Shown: piece after piece, positions 58,701 through 64,000 of the stretch
How the letters are laid out: each line of letters starts with the position of its first letter
How positions within the stretch are numbered: the first letter of the stretch is position 1
Assembly: GCA_963971285.1 (NCBI GenBank)
Contig: OZ020258.1
Coordinates: forward strand, 15,517,390-15,581,389
DNA from: Astropecten irregularis
Taxonomy: Eukaryota; Echinodermata; Asteroidea; Paxillosida; Astropectinidae
Reading direction: 5' to 3'
Length of the DNA stretch: 64,000 bases
The notes under the pieces: generated by a model
What the model was told of the DNA's origin: nothing
The model's input: the letters and a program-made list of their open reading frames with translations, nothing else
The model's database searches: none
Made by a program: the position numbers and the translations under genes

Positions 58701-60628
58701 AAGAAAAAAAAAAAAATCCACAATTTCGGAAACAAATGTTGCCAACAGGCCTACATTTTTATACTTTCTATCACAGAAATAATAAACAAATATTCAAACG
58801 AGATTAAAGTGAATACAATGAATATTTCTCATCATTTTCTTTAGGTTTTTGTGTATTCAGACATATTTTTTTCCACCAAACCTTTTTTTTCCGACCGACC
58901 GACCCTCCCTCAAGGTGAACAAGAAATGAGAACCACAGTTACAGCGACAGTCTTCCTTTAATACGTGAATGTGTCGATGTCTTCTTATATTATGTCTACA
59001 TAGTATTGCATATGCAATACTATGGTTACCCGAAAGCTAATATTTAGTGTGCAATGGAACACGGTTAAGGGTCATGCACAACTTTTGTAACAAACCAAAA
59101 AAGAAAAGTTTACAGATAAAAAATTATACGTATAACTTTCAGGATATGAAGATGGTGGTGGTAAAAACATACCCGTGAAATATTTCCGCCTGTATTTATG
59201 CAAGATCAAAAATCCTTCTTTATGTTTTATAAGAAAAATTGAGTAGATTTCCCCCTTATTTTCAAGGGACTAAGATGTCCGATTGTGCTCAAAGCTTTCA
59301 CAGGTTATCATTTCATGTACATGCTGGATCAGACAAAGTGTGAGTGCTGCTCTGCATGTGACCTTTATACGAACGATTCCCCCCAGGCGCGGTTCTAGAG
59401 CCAATACCTTTGGGGGGCTAGAAGAGCCATTTTTGGGGTGGGGGGGGGGGGGGGGGGGGGGGCTGGAAGACCCCCCCCTAGAACCGCGCATGGTTTCCCC
59501 TTCTAACGGTAAATGAATAAAGAGATTGTGTACAGGAATTATTAAGTGATATTTACCAAATCATGTCGACTGATTTCCCGCAAAGTGGCACAAAAAATCT
59601 CGGTGCTTCTTTCTCTTCTGACAGTCTGTCGAAATATTTCTTCAGCATACTGGTAAATAAACACAAGATCGATAACATCATTCATTTGCCTTCTGATTAA
59701 TATTACCGATTACACGAACTATTGTTCAAAGTAAGCTACAAACGGGAATGTAGTTTATAAGACAGAAAATATATAATATCATGACGGACTTGCAGTTATG
59801 GACACACACAGTATTGAATTTGGCTGATTGTTCCATGACTTCAGATTTCGATTGTGGGGGAAAAGGAAGAATAAGATATTTTTATGTGGCGACCCAAGGC
59901 ATACTTTCCCCTAGTGGTCTAGCGTGTCGTATAGTAGGCCTACTCAAGATCTCGTGGTCAATCTACAGATTGTGGGTTCGAATCCAGCCATGGCCGTATG
60001 GTGCTTGCGTCCTTGGGCAAGACGCTTTGTCACATATTGCTCCTCTTCATCCAGGTTTGGCCCAATTACCAGGGATGATAATAATGTGCGCCAAGATTGT
60101 CTTTGGACAGATGTGTGCGCCGAATAAATTCAGAATTATTATGAATTATTATAAATTTACATAATAATTTGAGTTATTGAATTTTAAAAATAAAAGGTCA
60201 ATGCTAGCGAATTAAATTCAAAGAGGGATAATTATAAAAACTTACGCATGAACCTGCGTCTTATGGAACCTAGTTTTTCCTCTTTCCCACTTGACTTTCC
60301 AGCCTTCTTTTGTGACGTAACCATCAGATATTTCACCGTCTTGGTTTCTTCTTAATGCCTCAGTAATAGCTTCATCTTTCTTTGCGTCCTGATGGCCATT
60401 CTCAGCTATCGTAACTGTCCCATTGCTGCAAGTGGTGGCGCTCTTCCTTCTTTCCGTAGTCTTTGTCGTCACATGCACTCCGTTAGTAGCTGTGATGGTT
60501 GTCTGGATGTCGTTGATCTCAGCAGACGAATGATTGGTTGGGGCGAGTTTGATTCTCTTTGCACAGCTACCGTTCTCGTCGCCCCCGTGAGAGAAACAGT
60601 TCTCGAGGGGTGCAGCTATTGTGCTCAT
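55666..60628 (-). CDS. TPMT-like: Thiopurine S-methyltransferase (TPMT) family protein, six coding exons
   Basis: Joining the minus-strand exons 60246-60628, 59557-59649, 58354-58483, 57229-57356, 56302-56432 and 55666-55781 gives 981 nt, or 326 residues plus stop. Every junction is GT-AG and in phase. The family core begins near residue 108: EGWKVKWERGKTRFH, then VPLCGKSVDMIW (148-159), VVGCELVELGVKQFF (167-181, with the acidic residue expected to bind the SAM ribose), FDCVWDRGSMAAINPADR (226-243) and the C-terminal WGVTYFYENVFLLT. Human TPMT is 245 residues, so the first 80 or so residues, which include KRIKLAP, are an extension. The family transfers methyl from S-adenosylmethionine to sulfur (or, in bacterial relatives, tellurium and selenium) and is usually cytosolic. 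The natural substrate is unknown. Confidence 0.92.
55885..56102. mobile_element. MITE family C, copy 2, in the last TPMT-like intron
   Basis: The termini are TTTACGAAATAACGGCTTGG (left) and, inverted at the right, TTTACGAAACCTCGGCTTGG. Its reverse complement matches 7400-7630 across the interior (GTAGATACTCT, GAACAAGAAAAC). Here the ends have only single GGAGCC-like words, so the expansion at 7.6 kb is secondary. A 66-codon open frame inside it is not a gene. Confidence 0.75.
56302..56432 (-). CDS. TPMT-like: TPMT-like exon 5
   Basis: It encodes YHDIVTNVMKPDSRYLL to EKQEVKELF, with acceptor CATCTGCAG and donor TTCG|GTAGGC. GPPHNIEKQEV corresponds to the human GPPFYVPHAEI stretch. Confidence 0.9.
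56543..56693. repeat. Tandem dimer of a 75-bp unit in a TPMT-like intron
   Basis: Two head-to-tail units share AATCGCGATNATTTGTGTC and CCCGGTTTTTGAATCGCGA. The units themselves are partly palindromic (ATCGCGAT). They probably derive from an inverted-repeat element. Confidence 0.7.
57229..57356 (-). CDS. TPMT-like: TPMT-like exon 4
   Basis: It encodes AKDKNITIYCTDFFKL to INPADRK, with acceptor TGAACAG and donor AG|GTAATT. The WDRG motif is at residues 230-233. The acceptor has a weak pyrimidine tract because a family B MITE starts 10 nt upstream of the AG. Confidence 0.9.
57369..57673 (+). mobile_element. MITE family B at a splice acceptor of the TPMT-like gene
   Basis: It runs from TTAAACGTACAGTACAGGAT to CCAATCATGTATTTTACC and TTTAA. 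Its left end is 10 nt from the AG of exon 4. It is somewhat shortened (GGTAGAAACATACC is missing). Confidence 0.8.
58039..58318. mobile_element. tRNA-like foldback element (family D), copy in a TPMT-like intron
   Basis: It begins ATCAAATAACCACAAGGGAA. A reversed tRNA-like half (GGAGCGGGATTCGAACCAGC) lies at 58111, and a forward half at 58231-58290 has GGATAGCTCAGTTTG and GATGGTTCGAATCCCGCTCC. The two halves are inverted copies with outer arms ACTGGAGCGGGATTCGAACC and its complement. The middle holds CATGGCTTCTAACTGCC, shared with 5580. Confidence 0.7.
58354..58483 (-). CDS. TPMT-like: TPMT-like exon 3
   Basis: It encodes LLEKGCSVVGCELVELGV and on to GGLVYK, with acceptor TTTGCAG and donor AAG|GTAGAC. 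It forms the second strand and helix of the methyltransferase fold, with the acidic residue after VVGC. Confidence 0.9.
58596..58939. mobile_element. Harbinger-like MITE with TTA target duplication
   Basis: Terminal inverted repeats CTGTGGTTCTCATTTC and GAAATGAGAACCACAG are perfect over 16 bp and are flanked by TTA on both sides. Three-base TWA duplications are typical of PIF/Harbinger elements. The interior has CCGACCGACC repeats and no transposase. It lies in the second intron of the TPMT-like gene. Confidence 0.75.
59090..59386 (+). mobile_element. MITE family B, degraded
   Basis: The left terminus is lost, but AACTTTCAGGATATGAAGATGG, AGATGTCCGATTGTGCTC and ACATGCTGGATCAGACAAAG match family B. 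The right end is broken near 59370, where the hAT-type element follows. Confidence 0.7.
59394..59492. mobile_element. Short hAT-type MITE, 99 bp, with a G23 run
   Basis: The ends CAGGCGCGGTTCTAG and CTAGAACCGCGCATG match the element at 13880-14178, with one change in the right end. The flanks ATTCCCCC and GTTTCCCC agree at 6 of 8 positions. A run of 23 G lies at 59440-59462. Confidence 0.75.
59557..59649 (-). CDS. TPMT-like: TPMT-like exon 2
   Basis: It encodes MLKKYFDRLSEEKE to LCGKSVDMIW, with acceptor TTTACCAG and donor TTG|GTAAAT. LLKKHL and LCGKAVEMKW are the human counterparts. A hAT-type MITE lies 65 bp downstream in the next intron. Confidence 0.88.
59910..60165 (+). mobile_element. 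tRNA-derived SINE in TPMT-like intron 1
   Basis: The head has TAGTGGTCTAGCG and GTGGGTTCGAATCCAGCC (A and B boxes separated by a small insertion). The body follows, with GTGCTTGCGTCCTTGGGCAA and GACGCTTTGTCACATATTGC, and then an AT-rich tail. The CCTTGGGCAAGACGCTT block is, from memory, shared by many SINEs of marine invertebrates. It is inserted antisense to the gene. Confidence 0.7.
60246..60628 (-). CDS. TPMT-like: TPMT-like exon 1 (first coding exon)
   Basis: It encodes residues 1-127 and two bases of codon 128. The ATG at 60628 is in a CACCATGA context. The same frame stays open upstream to 60745, but a pyrimidine tract ending TTTGCCTAG at 60670 looks like a splice acceptor, so the exon probably begins at 60669 with a short 5' UTR. 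The donor is GC|GTAAGT. The extension is polar and Thr/Ser-rich, with a basic KRIKLAP near residue 24. Confidence 0.8.
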
Positions 60629-60669
60629 GGTGCACGCTTCACAAGACACAAAATTATCAGCAATCAAAT

Positions 60670-61750
60670 CTAGGCAAAGGAAAGAAAACGTAAACGTTAA
60701 CGTAGTAAACGTTTTTGTAAAAAGTGATCGCATATAACTGTGCAACTATCTCGGTTTTGTGACACTAGTACATAATACGGTTTCAATAGGATTTGAAGTT
60801 TTGCATGGTGGAGACTCGGACTGAGTAAGGTAGGAAGGTTTACAATGCTATGTCATGTAAAATACTCTTATAAGAATAGGTGTGGTTATGAGTTATTACT
60901 CACCGGTTCTTATCAGAACCACATCTCTTCCAATAGGAATACTTTACATGGTGTAACCGCAAACCATTCTCAGTTATATACATGTATATGAATTATACAT
61001 GAACGTATTTTTCATTTAACTTCATTCTGTGCATTTATGAATATGTTGATAATGCAATTGTAAAGGCTTGGTTTAAAGCAAAAAAAGACAATAAAGTTCA
61101 TCTTTACACATTGATCATTGTAATGGGTTATATTCATGTAACATTAACCTGGAGTCATAAAAACGATAACGAATTTGACATGTTAACCCAATTTCATTTG
61201 TTTGTGACATTTTCTCCACCAATTAATTTGCATAGAACACAACAACTGTGATCATATCATGATAAAGCGGGTGAATTCAAGTAACGATATTCATATTAAA
61301 CAGGAGCCACTTTCTTTGTTTTCAATGGAAGTTATGGTCCGTTATGTTATGGTATGTTATGTTTAAATCTGATTAGTTGCCCAGGTAACAGTGCTCCTTC
61401 GTATAAACGAAGGAGAAATACACGGATACATAATGATTTACTTCACAGAAGATAACCATACACAAAGAAAACACGACCTCTAACATTACCTGCAAAACAC
61501 TAATTGCAATAAGTCAACTTCGTTGCAATATTAGTCTTATCACATTGATGGTTAAAATGTGCACTTTGGTGAAGCACATGGGCAAAATCATGGACCATGT
61601 TACAAAATTGTATAAGCGTCTGCTGGGGAATATTATAATAAATGTAATATCACATGCAAGTTTGGCTGGTGCCTCTATGTTTAAATAATAACAGTGAACA
61701 AGGTGTTGACAAGAGAATGGTTTTATGTAAGTATTGTAAGTTAAGGTTTG
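60670..61750. other. Upstream of the TPMT-like coding exons; no further exon recognised
   Basis: The non-coding first exon and promoter of the TPMT-like gene should lie here or beyond. No TATA box or clear donor site can be assigned. A GTTATG-type short repeat lies near 61340. Confidence 0.3.
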
Positions 61751-61752
61751 GC

Positions 61753-62110
61753 TTAAAAGTAGTATCGTACTTTGGTAGCATACCAAAACAGAAATCTTCA
61801 CAGATTTACCTATAACTTAGAGGGTATAAAGATGGTGATGGCAGAAACATGCTGATACAATTTTCTGCCTAAAATGCTGTATTTATCCAGAAAAGAGTAA
61901 AACCAGTGACCGAAATTATTTTGATCTTTTAAAGATCAAAAGTAAAAGGGAAAAGACTTAAGAAATACTGTGGGCGTTTTTTTACTGTTTTCTCAAAATG
62001 TGGGCACCGTATGGGACTCAAATTTTCACAGATGACTGTTAGTATCCTCCTTGGTATTCATTGCCCATGAATCTACATTTTTTGACAAAAACCAAAGTAT
62101 GATATCACCT
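61753..62110 (+). mobile_element. MITE family A, full length
   Basis: It runs from TTAAAAGTAGTATCGTACTT to AAGTATGATATCACCTACG. The interior is close to consensus, with the TTTTGATCTTTTAAAGATCA palindrome intact. Confidence 0.85.
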
Positions 62111-62114
62111 ACGT

Positions 62115-63370
62115 TTGAAAGTTGGTTTGTTCACGTCAGCAAGCAAGTGTAAGTAGCTTTAGGTACCTTTTTGTAACCGTGCAAACATTTTAAGAAAAGG
62201 TTGAATTATTTTGTTGTTGTAAAATACACTGATAAATCAAACTGCATAATACAGCATTGTCACTAACATGATTGTTTATGGTGTGTGGCGGTGAATACAT
62301 TGTTTGAGTCCGGATGCATGTCAATATTGGTGTTATATGATGGTTATGCTGGATGACTGCAGATTTGTGACGATATATTGATGCTTAGGCCTATTGCTGA
62401 AGTTCATATCGATTCATTGTGCAACTGCCTCCTCGAATAATAAGCCTAATGCGTGTGCAGGAAAATGCCATGATGTGAAAAGCGATATAAACAAGGACCG
62501 TGGAGAATATTGCTCAATATTAGTGACGTAATGCCGATGCCTTTAATGAAGACGTGGAGAAAAGATAAACGAGATGTCTCAAATTAATGACCTCTGAAAT
62601 TATAATGACTCCTATCGCAGTAAGTTTTCATGGGATGATATCAATAATGTTGACACTCTTTCTGCTGTGACGTGCTGTTCTCGAGATCGACGAGAACAGC
62701 GCACCTCATTGGACCATGAACACATCAAGCAGTTGTCAAAACAATAAGCCAACACCAAAACAATTTCTTACATTTTTCTTACTATCATACAATGGATACG
62801 TTTCGGTGCGGTACAGCTATTGCCACGGGCGCCATAGACACAACAGAACAACAAATTGAAGCAAATTTAATTTCGGCATTCTAACCAGTACACAATAACC
62901 AGCCACAAAATCAATATATGCGTAGGATATACCCACAACACTCAGCCTTATAGACGCCAGCAGTATAGTAGTAAGACAGCCCAGCTGCTGCAGTTAGGGA
63001 ACCACGTACTAATAAGTATTCATCCATCTGCCACTTACTTCCCTTTAAAGGATAACTGCGGGTTTGAAACAGCATGGAACTTGAATTTCAAGAAATATTC
63101 ACTTGTTTTGTTGCACTGGTAAGCTTTACACTCCATCTATTGTGTTATATGCTGTGTCATAGTCGGATGTGGTGTTTACTTGGGATGAACTAATTGTACA
63201 AATGTCTGAGTGGCAGTTTGCGGTTAAACTTTAATTGAATCAAGGTTCATATTTCGTGTTGAACATCTAGAAACGGAACTTCAATCATGAGTAAAAATCG
63301 CGTGTCGTCGTGGTTCCGGATTTTATTCAAAACCAAGCAATATTACCAAATAAATACTAAATGAAATACT
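62115..63370. other. No recognised gene; short hairpin at 62674-62700
   Basis: No exon is recognised. GCTGTTCTCG (62674-62683) and its inverse CGAGAACAGC (62691-62700) form a 10-bp stem with a 7-nt loop. Confidence 0.4.
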
Positions 63371-63371
63371 T

Positions 63372-63424
63372 AGAGTTAGGAGAGCCATGACGTTTCGATC
63401 CTTGCAGGATCTTTCACAAAGGCT
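63372..63424 (-). ncRNA. Hammerhead-ribozyme-like motif, copy 4
   Basis: On the minus strand the order is AGCCTTTGTGAAA, arm GATCC, loop TGCA, arm AGGATC, then GAAACGTCATGGCTC. The outer AGCC can pair with GGCT. It lies about 70 bp left of a family A MITE. Confidence 0.35.
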
Positions 63425-63491
63425 AATTATGATTCAGCATTTTATACCAGGCGAAATGGAGGCTAATGTAGGCAGGTTGCTGCATGACCAC

Positions 63492-63947
63492 TTAAAGGTA
63501 GTATCATACTTTGGTAGCATATCGAAACAGAAATCTTCACAGATTTACCTATAACTGACAGAGTATAAAGATAGTGATGGTAGAAACATACTGTTAATTC
63601 CTTTTCTGCCTGAAATGCTGTAGTTTTCCAGAAAAGAGTAAAAATAAAAGAGAAAAGACTTCAGAAATACTGTGGCCGTTTTCCCATGTTTTCTCAAAAA
63701 GTGGGGCCCGTATGACACTGGCATTTAAAGAAAAGACTATTACTGTATCTTCCTTGTTTGATTTTTTGCCCATGAATCTTTATTTCTATGACAAAAACTA
63801 AAGTGTACTGCGGCCGTTTTCCAAATGTTTTCTCAAAAAGTGGGCACCGTATATGGGACTGATATTTGCACAGATGACTGTTACTGTATCTTCCTTGATA
63901 TTTGTTGCCCATAAGTCTGTATTTCTTTGACAAAAACCAAAGTATCT
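63492..63947 (+). mobile_element. MITE family A with internal tandem duplication
   Basis: It starts TTAAAGGTAGTATCATACTT. The right half is present twice, at about 63670-63803 and 63808-63947; each has CTGTATCTTCCTTG and a final GACAAAAAC(C)(A/T)AAAGT. The last copy ends at AAAGTATC without ACCTTTAA. Confidence 0.8.
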
Positions 63948-64000
63948 AAGTCATTATAAACGTGTTTATACGAAGTTTGGTGAGGATAATTGAACGTGAT

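Overview
This is eukaryotic genomic DNA from a large, repeat-rich, AT-rich genome. Genes are sparse, exons are split by GT-AG introns, and tRNA-derived SINEs, a LINE and many miniature inverted-repeat transposons (MITEs) fill the space. The style of the repeats and the two recognisable genes suggest a marine invertebrate, probably a deuterostome such as an echinoderm. That assignment is an inference with low to moderate confidence, because nothing here names a species.

Only two protein-coding genes are well supported, both on the minus strand. At 40343-41215 lies an intronless bHLH transcription factor of the BHLHE22/BHLHE23 (Beta3, Drosophila Oli-like) group, with a TATA box about 650 bp upstream. 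At 55666-60628 lies a six-exon gene for a thiopurine S-methyltransferase (TPMT) family protein. Its splice phases all agree and give 326 residues, with about 80 extra N-terminal residues compared with human TPMT. A small possible secreted-peptide ORF at 3208-3426 and a few promoter-like clusters are weak candidates.

Region by region: 1-4 kb has no certain gene. 4-5.8 kb holds a MITE, a GAC/AAC higher-order repeat array and a tRNA-like foldback. 5.8-23 kb is mostly unrecognised sequence with scattered MITEs and one SINE. 23.1-24.5 kb is a 5'-truncated LINE with a partial reverse transcriptase. 25-31.7 kb has nothing recognisable. 31.7-34.2 kb has a MITE and a 1.1 kb minisatellite fused to half of another MITE. 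36-38 kb holds a pair of larger inverted-repeat elements, one carrying a nested MITE. 40-42 kb is the bHLH locus. 44-54 kb is a dense nest of MITEs, tRNA-like repeats and ribozyme-like motifs. 54.4 kb has a G-rich heptanucleotide array. 55.6-60.7 kb is the TPMT gene, whose introns are crowded with mobile elements. 61-64 kb has more MITEs.

The strongest non-genic signal is a pair of sister MITE families, called A and B here, with at least 19 copies in 64 kb. They share termini of the form TTAAAGGTA...TACCTTTAA and a palindromic centre. A second signal is a recurrent hairpin followed by GAAACGTC, resembling part of the hammerhead ribozymes of Penelope-like elements. It lies next to or inside several A copies.
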